Part shown: piece by piece, positions 1 through 5,578 of the stretch | How positions within the stretch are numbered: the stretch's first letter is position 1 | Layout: every line of letters begins with the position of its first letter | Assembly: GCA_017508345.1 (NCBI GenBank) | Contig: JAFVZD010000041.1 | Location: 1-5,810, forward strand | DNA: 5,810 nt | From: Clostridia bacterium | GTDB taxonomy: Bacteria; Bacillota_A; Clostridia; Christensenellales; UBA1242 | Reading direction: 5' to 3' | The notes under the pieces: model-generated | Database searches by the model: none | What the model was told of the DNA's origin: nothing | What the model saw: the letters and a program-made list of their open reading frames with translations, nothing else | Translations under genes and position numbers: made by a program

Positions 1-194
1 AAACCCAACTAATTCAGTTTTTTAATAACTTTGGTACCACAGATCTGGATACACAATTGCAAAATGTTGATTCAATTTTACTTTGGACCAAGCAAAGACA
101 AAAATTTGCACATACCCAATGTAACGAAAAAGGCAAAATGTATCGTACACTTTCTGTTATGCTGGGATTGGTGGTATTAGTAATATATATTTGA
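1..194 (+). CDS. spoIIIAB: Stage III sporulation protein AB, C-terminal end (partial)
   Basis: Only the last 63 codons are present. The frame is open from base 3 and ends at TGA 192-194; it was too short and start-less to stand out as an ORF. The visible end has a polar stretch with the segment LDTQLQNVDSILLWTKQ, then a Lys-rich KGKMYR, then a short hydrophobic tail (LSVMLGLVVLVIYI). The 'KMYR(S/T)L' followed by a terminal membrane segment is typical of SpoIIIAB proteins, whose fold resembles a type II secretion GspF-like domain. In the family, SpoIIIAB is an inner part of the SpoIIIA-SpoIIQ channel between mother cell and forespore, probably touching the ATPase SpoIIIAA. The next gene, spoIIIAC, starts 11 bases after the stop, which supports the identity. 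The N-terminal part and spoIIIAA should lie just upstream of the window. Confidence 0.9.
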   Translation, partial: TQLIQFFNNFGTTDLDTQLQNVDSILLWTKQRQKFAHTQCNEKGKMYRTLSVMLGLVVLVIYI

Positions 195-205
195 GGTAAA
201 TAATT

Positions 206-403
206 ATGGGCGTAGATATTATACTAAAAATCGCAGGTATCGGAATACTAATTGCTGTAGTGGCTCAAGTGCTAAAGCAAGCGGGAAAAGAGGAAATAGC
301 CACCCTCGCTACACTGACAGGACTAATAGTAGTACTAATGATGGTCATTGATATGATAGGTGAATTATTTAATACGGTACAAAATTTATTCTCACTATAT
401 TAG
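206..403 (+). CDS. spoIIIAC: Stage III sporulation protein AC
   Basis: A 65-residue membrane protein, the usual length for SpoIIIAC. Two hydrophobic segments are visible, at about residues 5-24 and 34-52, joined by a short charged loop (KQAGKEE, 24-30). The family hallmarks KIAGIGI near the N-terminus, QVLKQAGKEE in the loop and TLTGLIVVLM in the second helix are all present, and the protein ends in the typical LFSLY-like tail. SpoIIIAC and SpoIIIAD are small multipass components of the base of the SpoIIIA channel in the mother-cell-derived outer forespore membrane; a resemblance to flagellar or type III export parts has been proposed. The ATG at 206 follows GAGGT (193-197) by 8 bases, and that SD overlaps the spoIIIAB stop codon. 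Translation is therefore probably coupled to spoIIIAB. Confidence 0.97.
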   Translation: MGVDIILKIAGIGILIAVVAQVLKQAGKEEIATLATLTGLIVVLMMVIDMIGELFNTVQNLFSLY

Positions 404-410
404 GTGATTT

Positions 411-800
411 ATGGTAGAAATTTTCAAAGTCATTGGACTGGCCCTAATTACTACAATAGCAGTAATTGTGGTCAAACAAGTCAAACCCGAAATGGCAATT
501 TTTGTTGGACTAGCCGGTACAATTATCGTGTTTTTGTACATTATAGACCTCTTAGAACAAGTATTTGATTTGTTTAATTACATATTAGAGGTCACTAATA
601 TCAATAGTGAAATGTTCACTATTTTACTAAAAATTGTAGGAGTAGGATATATTACCGAGATTGGTGCCAACATATGCTCCGATAGTGGTAATAGTGCTAT
701 CGCTACCAAGGTCCAATTGGCAGGAAAATTAATTATATTTGTATTGGCTATACCTATAATTACCAATTTGGTAGAAATGATTACGGAGTTGTTGGTATGA
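411..800 (+). CDS. spoIIIAD: Stage III sporulation protein AD
   Basis: A 129-residue multipass membrane protein, close to the family length. Hydrophobic segments lie at about residues 4-21, 28-46, 68-84 and 104-125. Recognisable family features are VKQVKPE after the first helix (22-28), the segment LLKIVGVGYITEIGANIC (about 72-89), the C-S-D-S-G-N stretch where most homologues have C-x-D-A-G-E, the ATKVQLAGK motif, and a final helix containing AIPI. It works together with SpoIIIAC in the membrane base of the mother cell-forespore channel. The start at 411 is preceded by AGGTGAT (402-408), which matches the 3' half of the full SD and overlaps the spoIIIAC stop. The stop overlaps the next gene's ATG (ATGA, 797-800), so spoIIIAD and spoIIIAE are translationally coupled. 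The Ala to Ser change in the D-A-G motif is mild. Confidence 0.97.
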   Translation: MVEIFKVIGLALITTIAVIVVKQVKPEMAIFVGLAGTIIVFLYIIDLLEQVFDLFNYILEVTNINSEMFTILLKIVGVGYITEIGANICSDSGNSAIATKVQLAGKLIIFVLAIPIITNLVEMITELLV

Positions 801-1972
801 AAAAACGAATATTTTTACTACTAATAATTGTATTACTAGTACCAGTATTTGATAATTCCAATCATTCTGTGTATGCTACCTCAGTAGAAGAAGAACAATT
901 TGGTGATGTGGTAGATGAGCAATTGTCCAATGTAGATCTGTCTGATTTGCAACAATATCTAGATTCACTGGATTCTACTGGCCAGCAAATATTTGGTAAT
1001 AATAGCATTATGGACAAAATCCAAAACTTACTTTCTGGCGAAATGGATGCAGATTTTGGTAGTTTTTTGTCCATGATACTCAATATTTTATTTGGGAACA
1101 TTACAGATATCCTACCAATATTCTGTATTATCTTGGCAGTAGGAATATTATACAATCTGATTGGCTCTCTTGTGCTGAATAATAATGGTACCAAATCCAT
1201 CGTAGAATTCGTTTGCTTTGGTGTGGTGGTGGTAATAGTATCTGGGCTATTATTCAATTTATTGCAATCTACACATACAGTAATATCCAATATAAAAGGA
1301 CAAATGGACGCACTATTCCCCATATTGCTCACATTGGTGGCTAGTGTTGGTGGTGCGGTAAGTGTAGGGATTTTTCAACCTATGACTGCAATACTCAGCA
1401 ATGGTATTGTCCAAATATTCAGCATTCTTATTATGCCATTATTTACATTTTGTTTTGTATTTTCCGTTGTGGGTAATATCTCAGATAGTGTCAAGTTGGA
1501 CAAATTCCAGAGTTTGTTTGACAAAATATTCAAATGGATAGTTCGTGGTGTGTTTGGGATATTCTCTGCATTGCTAGTATTACAAGGTTTGCTCGCAGGA
1601 AGTTATGATGGATTGTCTGTCCGTGCTACAAAATTCGCTATCAAAAACTATGTGCCTCTACTAGGTGGGTACCTATCTGATGGCTTCAATCTAGTAGCAG
1701 GTAGCAGTGTACTTATCAAGAATTGTGTAGGTGTAGTGGGATTATTCTTGTTATTTGGTACCATACTGGGCCCAATCTTGGATGTCGTAGTATTCGCAAT
1801 CCTTATGCATTTGTCTTCTGCAATACTACAATCTCTCGGGGTAGCCAGGATGTCCAAGTTTTTGGAGCAGACTAGCAAACTCAGTTCTTATCTACTGACC
1901 ATTATTATAGCTGTGGGGTTTGTATACATTCTCAGTATTGGTATGCTAATGTGCATAGCAAATATTGTTTAG
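797..1972 (+). CDS. spoIIIAE: Stage III sporulation protein AE
   Basis: A 391-residue polytopic membrane protein of normal family length. It begins with a clear signal peptide: basic MKKR, a hydrophobic core at about 5-17, and a likely cleavage after V-Y-A at residue 27. An extracytoplasmic acidic stretch (about 28-100) follows. About eight hydrophobic segments come next, near 104-125, 135-156, 172-193, 204-226, 246-266, 301-322, 324-345 and 364-388. The strongest family signatures are FPILLTLVASVGG (174-186), a TKFAIKNYVPLLGGYLSDG stretch (278-296) and VLIKNCVGVVGL (305-316). SpoIIIAE is the large integral component of the SpoIIIA complex, thought to be the export-gate-like part, needed for forespore integrity and late sigma-G activity. 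The start overlaps the spoIIIAD stop in ATGA, with GGAG at 785-788 placed 8 bases upstream. Confidence 0.97.
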   Translation: MKKRIFLLLIIVLLVPVFDNSNHSVYATSVEEEQFGDVVDEQLSNVDLSDLQQYLDSLDSTGQQIFGNNSIMDKIQNLLSGEMDADFGSFLSMILNILFGNITDILPIFCIILAVGILYNLIGSLVLNNNGTKSIVEFVCFGVVVVIVSGLLFNLLQSTHTVISNIKGQMDALFPILLTLVASVGGAVSVGIFQPMTAILSNGIVQIFSILIMPLFTFCFVFSVVGNISDSVKLDKFQSLFDKIFKWIVRGVFGIFSALLVLQGLLAGSYDGLSVRATKFAIKNYVPLLGGYLSDGFNLVAGSSVLIKNCVGVVGLFLLFGTILGPILDVVVFAILMHLSSAILQSLGVARMSKFLEQTSKLSSYLLTIIIAVGFVYILSIGMLMCIANIV

Positions 1973-1976
1973 GTGG
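1971..1976 (+). promoter_or_regulatory. Shine-Dalgarno that fixes the spoIIIAF start
   Basis: AGGTGG lies 6 bases before the ATG at 1983. A longer reading of spoIIIAF from a TTG at 1965 is possible in frame, but then the SD itself would be translated and no SD would precede the TTG. The ATG at 1983 also gives the usual SpoIIIAF N-terminus, starting directly with the first membrane helix. The site overlaps the spoIIIAE stop codon TAG (1970-1972). Confidence 0.75.
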
Positions 1977-1982
1977 TGTGTT

Positions 1983-2465
1983 ATGTTTAGTTCGTACTTG
2001 TTGAGTATTCTAGGTGCTGTGCTGGTTTTGACTATAATTGATATCATATTGCCCGATAGCAATATTTCCAAATATATCAAGTCCATTGGTGCTGTGTTTT
2101 TGGTGGCTACTATTTGTAGCCCCATAGTATCTATTGCAAAAAATGGTATTAATCTTGATGCGTTATTCCAAGACACGCAATATCAATTAAACGATTCGTA
2201 TTTGTATCAGTCACATATGCTTGAGGCCAATTATCTAGCCGATAGTGTAGAGCATATGCTAGATACTCAAGGTTATCATGATATTGAGGTCACTATCCAA
2301 GTATTGCCTAATACTGCCACTATGGAAATCAGTACAATTTTTGCGGATTTTGGCGAATCTGTTCTATCCCAGAATGATGCGCATATAATTAATTATACCG
2401 AAGTAAAGGAGTTGATTGCAAAGTATATTGGAATTGAGGAGGATAAAATATTCTTAAATGTCTAA
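1983..2465 (+). CDS. spoIIIAF: Stage III sporulation protein AF
   Basis: A 160-residue protein with two N-terminal membrane helices (about 4-23 and 34-52) separated by the short loop LPDSNISKYIKS. The 'LP' turn followed by S-K-Y-I-K is typical of SpoIIIAF. After the helices comes a soluble part with an alpha-rich stretch (about 75-96) and an alternating beta/alpha end (YHDIEVTIQVLPN, then TATMEISTIF, then YTEVKELIAKYIGIEEDKIFLNV). This fits the ring-building motif fold known for SpoIIIAF in Bacillus subtilis. The protein is roughly 45 residues shorter than the B. subtilis one, mainly in the soluble domain, which is common in Clostridia. It should sit in the outer forespore membrane with its domain in the intermembrane space, forming or supporting a ring with SpoIIIAG. 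Start chosen from the SD at 1971-1976; the end overlaps spoIIIAG by 8 bases. Confidence 0.93.
   Translation: MFSSYLLSILGAVLVLTIIDIILPDSNISKYIKSIGAVFLVATICSPIVSIAKNGINLDALFQDTQYQLNDSYLYQSHMLEANYLADSVEHMLDTQGYHDIEVTIQVLPNTATMEISTIFADFGESVLSQNDAHIINYTEVKELIAKYIGIEEDKIFLNV
2436..2442 (+). promoter_or_regulatory. Distant Shine-Dalgarno for spoIIIAG
   Basis: GAGGAGG is the strongest SD-like run before spoIIIAG, inside the last codons of spoIIIAF. It ends 15 bases before the ATG at 2458, longer than the 5-9 bases seen at most other junctions in this window. No better SD precedes the alternative in-frame ATG at 2482 (Met9). The 8-base overlap with spoIIIAF suggests the start is used partly by re-initiation of ribosomes ending spoIIIAF. 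Confidence 0.5.
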
Positions 2466-3012
2466 CAACAAATGGATAACTATGCTGTCCGAAAAAATTA
2501 AGAAAATCAAACACTTTGATATTATTCTAGTGGTTGTGTTGTCAATTGTAATTTTGTTGGTAATTAGCGGTATAGGTAAAGATTCGAGCCAAACAATTGT
2601 GACCCAAGCCAGTACTGGTGATTATGCTACCACATTAGAAAACAGGCTAGGCTCTGCACTCAGTAACATCCATGGTGCAGGGAGTGTGGATGTGATGATT
2701 ACATTGGATGGTACATCCGAATTGGTATTGGCTTATACTACAGACAACAAGAATAACTCCACATCCAATACTACATCCAACGGAACAACAAGCAAGACCG
2801 AGAGCAACAACACTAGTACTTCACCTATTATTATCAACACCAATGGTACATCTACACCCTTAGTGTTGACCGAGATTTTACCCAAAGTAAAAGGTGTAAT
2901 AGTAATAGCACAAGGAGCAAATGATATTAGAGTAAAGTTAGATATACTAAAGGCTGTACAAGCATTACTGGGAGTGAGTAGTTCCCAAGTGGAAATTTTT
3001 GTAAAAGGTTAA
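2458..3012 (+). CDS. spoIIIAG: Stage III sporulation protein AG
   Basis: A 184-residue bitopic protein. A short basic cytoplasmic tail (SEKIKKIKH) leads into one membrane helix at about 21-39. The soluble part starts with YATTLENRLGSALSNIHGAG (56-75) and VDVMITLDG (77-85), the classic first half of the ring-building motif. A low-complexity insert of Asn, Ser and Thr follows at about 95-122. The second half has PLVLTEILPKVKGVIVIAQG (134-153) and LDILKAVQALLGVSSSQVEIF (161-181), both strongly family-like. In B. subtilis SpoIIIAG forms a large ring in the space between the two forespore membranes. The protein is shorter than the B. subtilis one (about 229 residues). Translation starts inside the end of spoIIIAF and the stop TAA merges with the SD of spoIIIAH. 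Met9 (ATG 2482) is an alternative start with weaker support. Confidence 0.95.
   Translation: MSNNKWITMLSEKIKKIKHFDIILVVVLSIVILLVISGIGKDSSQTIVTQASTGDYATTLENRLGSALSNIHGAGSVDVMITLDGTSELVLAYTTDNKNNSTSNTTSNGTTSKTESNNTSTSPIIINTNGTSTPLVLTEILPKVKGVIVIAQGANDIRVKLDILKAVQALLGVSSSQVEIFVKG
2740..2823 (+). repeat. Low-complexity Asn/Ser/Thr-coding stretch in spoIIIAG
   Basis: Codons 95-122 of spoIIIAG encode 23 Asn, Ser or Thr residues out of 28. The DNA includes a short imperfect tandem repeat, ACATCCAATACT then ACATCCAACGGA (2761-2784), which encodes TSNT followed by TSNG. The rest of the gene is not repetitive. The stretch falls where the ring-building fold of SpoIIIAG is interrupted by a variable insertion. 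It looks like a linker that grew by small duplications. Confidence 0.7.
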
Positions 3013-3021
3013 GGAGTTATT

Positions 3022-3504
3022 ATGGTTACCAAAAAAAAGAAAATTATTGTTTTATGTAGTATGATGGCATTATTGGTTGTTACAGGTTTTCTCAACCTAT
3101 CCCTCAACACCAATAATAATGCTGTAATTAGCACTGGTGGAGAAACAATTACCCAAAAAGGCAACTTTTTTGCAAACTATCGTACAGAGCGTGATAGTGC
3201 TAGAGCCCAAGAAAAACTATATTACCAAGTACTACTAGATAGCGCTAATGCTAGCACTGAGGCCAAGAAAAATGCAGAAAATGCTTTGGCCAAAATTGCA
3301 GCAACCGTAGAGAGTGAATTGTTGCTAGAAGGCTACATCGTAGCCAAAGGTTTTGATGATGCTGTAGTATCATTTACCGAAAATTTTGTAAATGTAATGG
3401 TGGACAAAGAGGAATTGAGTGAGTCCGAAGTAGCACAAATCGTGCAAGTAGTCCAAGAACAAACTGCAAAATCTATAGATAATATCAAGATTATCCCTGT
3501 TTAA
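3022..3504 (+). CDS. spoIIIAH: Stage III sporulation protein AH
   Basis: A 160-residue bitopic protein: basic VTKKKK start, one membrane helix at about 8-25, an Asn-rich linker to about 45, and a soluble domain. The domain begins with NFFANYRTERDSARAQEKLYY (48-68), matching the family pattern FF-x-x-YR-x-ER-x-x-x-R-x-Q-E. It continues with ANASTEAKKNAENAL (75-89) and a helix to ELLLEGYIVAKGFDDAVV (99-116), and ends in the ring-building beta strands with the terminal IKIIPV. In B. subtilis SpoIIIAH binds SpoIIQ of the forespore membrane through this domain and so links the two cells. It is shorter than the B. subtilis protein (about 218 residues), chiefly in the linker. AAGGAG at 3011-3016 lies 5 bases before the ATG and overlaps the spoIIIAG stop. 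This is the last gene of the operon. Confidence 0.96.
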   Translation: MVTKKKKIIVLCSMMALLVVTGFLNLSLNTNNNAVISTGGETITQKGNFFANYRTERDSARAQEKLYYQVLLDSANASTEAKKNAENALAKIAATVESELLLEGYIVAKGFDDAVVSFTENFVNVMVDKEELSESEVAQIVQVVQEQTAKSIDNIKIIPV

Positions 3505-3507
3505 TAG

Positions 3508-3536
3508 TTGCTAATTCAAAAAAGTTGTGGTATACT
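3508..3536 (+). promoter_or_regulatory. Sigma-A-type promoter for the asp23-nusB-xseAB operon
   Basis: The -35 box TTGCTA (3508-3513, 4 of 6 consensus bases) is separated by exactly 17 bases from the -10 box TATACT (3531-3536, 5 of 6). The -10 is preceded by TGG (3528-3530), giving an extended -10 (TGnTATACT). A start of transcription near 3543 would leave a leader of about 22 bases carrying the SD at 3552-3556. The site fills the only sizeable gap between spoIIIAH and the housekeeping genes. That is where a vegetative promoter is needed, because the spoIIIA operon is a sporulation operon. Read from sequence only. Confidence 0.75.
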
Positions 3537-3551
3537 AACCTAAAGTTTGTT

Positions 3552-3556
3552 AGGAG
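3552..3556 (+). promoter_or_regulatory. Shine-Dalgarno that fixes the Asp23-family gene start
   Basis: AGGAG lies 8 bases before the ATG at 3565. The frame is open upstream to a TTG at 3547, but using that would translate the SD and leave almost no leader after the predicted promoter. The ATG at 3565 is therefore preferred; ATG 3580 (Met6) is less well placed. Confidence 0.8.
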
Positions 3557-3564
3557 TGTGTACT

Positions 3565-3957
3565 ATGTTAGATTCTGAGATGAAGCAAGGTAATAACAAT
3601 GGTAGAGTATCGTACAACAAGAATATTCTGCTATCCATCATTAACCTAGCCGCAAAGGAGATTAGTGGGGTAGCATCATTGTGCCCAAATTTTGGTGGCT
3701 CCAAGTTGGGTAGATTACTGAATAGCAACAATTATTTTGAGGGTGTAAAGTTGACCTATCACAAGGATGGCCTTATAGTGGATGTTTATATCAATGTATA
3801 TTCCACTTATAATGTCGCAGATGTAGCATGTAGAGTACAAGAGAATATCAAGAGTGGTATTACCTCTATGACAGATATTAGACCCAAGGAGATTAATATC
3901 CATGTGTTGGGTGTAGAATTTAATGATAACGACAAAAAGCCCGTTCCAACAACCTAA
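3565..3957 (+). CDS. Asp23/Gls24 family protein (YqhY-like)
   Basis: A 130-residue soluble protein of the Asp23/Gls24 (DUF322) family. The family pattern is clear: G-R-V-S-Y-N near the N-terminus (13-18), LLSIINLAAKEISGVASL (22-39), a central VKLTYHKDGLIVDVYINVYS (61-80), CRVQENIKSGITSMT (89-103) and the closing IHVLGVEF (112-119). There is no membrane segment, so it is the cytoplasmic YqhY type rather than a membrane-anchored AmaP partner. In B. subtilis yqhY lies next to accBC and loss of it disturbs fatty acid synthesis control; here no acc genes are adjacent, so that link is only suggestive. It is the first gene of the operon behind the promoter at 3508-3536. The short GGSKLGRLLNSNN stretch is a variable loop. 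yqhY-like by position; the exact role is not established. Confidence 0.92.
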   Translation: MLDSEMKQGNNNGRVSYNKNILLSIINLAAKEISGVASLCPNFGGSKLGRLLNSNNYFEGVKLTYHKDGLIVDVYINVYSTYNVADVACRVQENIKSGITSMTDIRPKEINIHVLGVEFNDNDKKPVPTT

Positions 3958-3971
3958 CAACGGGTGTTTTT
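3934..3971 (+). terminator. Weak terminator-like hairpin or attenuator before nusB
   Basis: CCCGTT (3940-3945) pairs perfectly with AACGGG (3959-3964) across a 13-base loop. A G-T pair (3939 with 3965) can extend it. An A-tract (3934-3938) and a T-tract (3967-3971) flank the stem, so it has the shape of an intrinsic terminator, possibly in both directions. The left arm lies in the last codons of the Asp23 gene, whose stop (3955-3957) is in the loop. The stem is short and the T-tract is only five bases. No promoter is evident for nusB behind it, so it is better read as partial attenuation than as the end of a transcript. Confidence 0.4.
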
Positions 3972-3996
3972 GTAATTATAGTAGGAGAATTATTTT

Positions 3997-4401
3997 ATGG
4001 ATAGAAGAACTGCAAGAAGTGTAGTATACAAGATGGTGTATGCTACAAAATATAATGAGCAAACTGAATATGATGAATTACTCAATTTTTGTGCACAAGG
4101 TGAAAATGTAGATAGCGAGTCTAGTGACTACATTATGAAAACATATAATGGCATTATCGCTAATATGCAAACTCTCACAGATCGCATCATGGAGAATGTT
4201 CAAGGCTATACTTTGGATAGAGTTTACCCACTAGATATGGTAGCTCTACTCTATGCTGCTTATGAATTACTATATACCGACACTCCACCAAAAGTCGCCA
4301 TTAGCGAGGCTGTGAATCTCGTCAAGGGTTTTTCTACACCAAAGAGTATTAGTTTTGTAAATGGTGTTTTGAGTAAGTTATACAAGGAAAGCAATGAGTA
4401 A
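3997..4401 (+). CDS. nusB: Transcription antitermination factor NusB
   Basis: A 134-residue all-helical protein of normal NusB length. Family features: the N-terminal arginine-rich RRTARSVVYKMVYA (3-16), the central VYPLDMVALLYAAYELLY (76-93), the near-invariant PPKVAISEAVNLVKGFSTPKS (97-117), and the ending SFVNGVLSKLY. In other bacteria NusB binds boxA RNA together with NusE (ribosomal protein S10) and supports antitermination, mainly at rRNA operons. AGGAG at 3983-3987 is 9 bases before the ATG. The 39-base gap to the Asp23 gene contains a hairpin. The stop overlaps the xseA start by 8 bases, so the two are translationally coupled. In B. subtilis yqhY precedes nusB and folD separates nusB from xseA; folD is absent here. 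Confidence 0.96.
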   Translation: MDRRTARSVVYKMVYATKYNEQTEYDELLNFCAQGENVDSESSDYIMKTYNGIIANMQTLTDRIMENVQGYTLDRVYPLDMVALLYAAYELLYTDTPPKVAISEAVNLVKGFSTPKSISFVNGVLSKLYKESNE

Positions 4402-5578
4402 TATAATTAGTGTCAGTCAATTTAATAATTATGTCCATGATATTTTAGTTGCCGAAGAAATTCTATTTAATATCGAGGTTTACGGCGAGATTTTTGGTAT
4501 CAAGCAATCTGGTAATGCTACATATTTTAGTATTCGTGATGCAGACGCTATTTTATCTTGCGTTATGTTTGGTAATTCCGTTTATTACCCAAAAGAGGGT
4601 GATATGGTGCTAGTGCGTGGCTCACCCAATTATTATGTCAAGGGTGGGAGATTTTCATTTAATGTAAACAAGATTGCACCATATGGTCAAGGTATACTTT
4701 ATCAGCAATTTTTGCAACTCAAAGCCAAGTTGCAGGCGATGGGACTTTTTGATGAATCTATCAAAAAACCTTTGCCCGAGATTATCAAAAGAGTGGGAGT
4801 AGTGACCAGTGAGACCGGAGCAGTTATCCATGATATTATTGATGTGAGTCACCGTCGTAACCCAATGTTGGACATTGTATTGTATCCCGCCAAGGTCCAA
4901 GGTGTAGGTGCAGATGCTACCATAGTGGCAGGTATCCAGGCATTAGATAATACTGATGTGGATGTGATAATTGTGGCACGAGGTGGAGGTAGTATGGAGG
5001 ACCTCAATTGTTTTAATAGCGAAATTGTGGCTATGGCTATCGCTAATGCTCACAAACCAATAATTAGTGCAGTAGGTCACGAGGTGGACTTTACTATTGC
5101 AGACTTTGTAGCAGATTTGCGTGCTCCTACACCTAGTGCGGCGGCAGAATTGGTAACATCTGATATTATTGGACTGCGTACAGGGCTGCAAAATAATTCC
5201 ATTAGGCTGCTCAATATTATCAATAGGACATTATCTATCTGGACTCAAAATATACTTAACAATATGCAATATATTCAATTGAATGTGGATAAATATATTG
5301 AGAAGAACACTAAATTATTAGAGCAGTCCGCGACAAAACTGGATTATGCTATGTCTACACGCACTACCCAAATTTTTAACCATATGGATATGATTGCTAG
5401 CAAACTAGATAGCCTCAACCCTATGCATATAATGCGATTGGGTTATAGCCTAACACTAGATGAACAAGGCAAGATTGTTAGCGATATACATAACATTACC
5501 CAAGGGCAAACGCTAGGTATTAGACTCAAGAATGGTGAAGTTACCGCCAAGGTCGTAGACAAAAAGGAGATATTATGA
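4394..5578 (+). CDS. xseA: Exonuclease VII large subunit
   Basis: A 394-residue protein. It forms exonuclease VII with XseB, degrading single-stranded DNA from both ends into short oligonucleotides in the cytoplasm. An N-terminal OB-fold occupies about 3-96 (GEIFGIKQSGNATYFSIRD, then ILSCVMFG). The catalytic domain follows, with VGVVTSETGAVIHDII (134-149), RR-x-P (154-157), VIIVARGGGSMEDL (191-204), PIISAVGHEVDFTIADFVAD (222-241) and the RAPTPSAAAEL motif (243-253). A helical coiled-coil region (about 258-340) is shorter than in the 450-residue E. coli and B. subtilis proteins, as in many Clostridia. The conserved C-terminal tail is LNPMHIMRLGYSLT and IRLKNGEVTAKV. An Asn (205) sits where most homologues have Trp in EDLW-x-FN. 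The ATG follows AAGGA (4384-4388) by 5 bases within the end of nusB. Confidence 0.97.
   Translation: MSNIISVSQFNNYVHDILVAEEILFNIEVYGEIFGIKQSGNATYFSIRDADAILSCVMFGNSVYYPKEGDMVLVRGSPNYYVKGGRFSFNVNKIAPYGQGILYQQFLQLKAKLQAMGLFDESIKKPLPEIIKRVGVVTSETGAVIHDIIDVSHRRNPMLDIVLYPAKVQGVGADATIVAGIQALDNTDVDVIIVARGGGSMEDLNCFNSEIVAMAIANAHKPIISAVGHEVDFTIADFVADLRAPTPSAAAELVTSDIIGLRTGLQNNSIRLLNIINRTLSIWTQNILNNMQYIQLNVDKYIEKNTKLLEQSATKLDYAMSTRTTQIFNHMDMIASKLDSLNPMHIMRLGYSLTLDEQGKIVSDIHNITQGQTLGIRLKNGEVTAKVVDKKEIL

Noticed and set aside
862..1332. A 156-codon open frame on the - strand opposite spoIIIAE, and several shorter - strand frames (578-766, 1648-1878, 1946-2176, 3540-3731, 3715-3960, 4655-4900, 4943-5191)
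   Set aside because: All lie opposite well-supported genes, look like no family I know, are rich in Thr, Ser, Asn and Cys as expected of antisense readings, and have no sign of their own operon.
1965..1982. Longer spoIIIAF starting at TTG 1965
   Set aside because: It would translate through the SD AGGTGG and has no SD of its own; the ATG at 1983 gives the usual family N-terminus.
3478..3495. Inverted repeat GATAAT/ATTATC at the end of spoIIIAH as a terminator
   Set aside because: The stem is only A/T-rich, six pairs long, lies inside the coding region and is followed by CCCTG rather than a T-tract.
3547..3564. Longer Asp23-family protein starting at TTG 3547
   Set aside because: It would place the SD inside the gene and the start almost at the predicted transcription start.
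3977..3982. TATAGT as a possible -10 box for a separate nusB promoter
   Set aside because: No acceptable -35 lies 16-18 bases upstream, and transcription would start within or after the nusB SD (3983-3987), leaving no usable leader.
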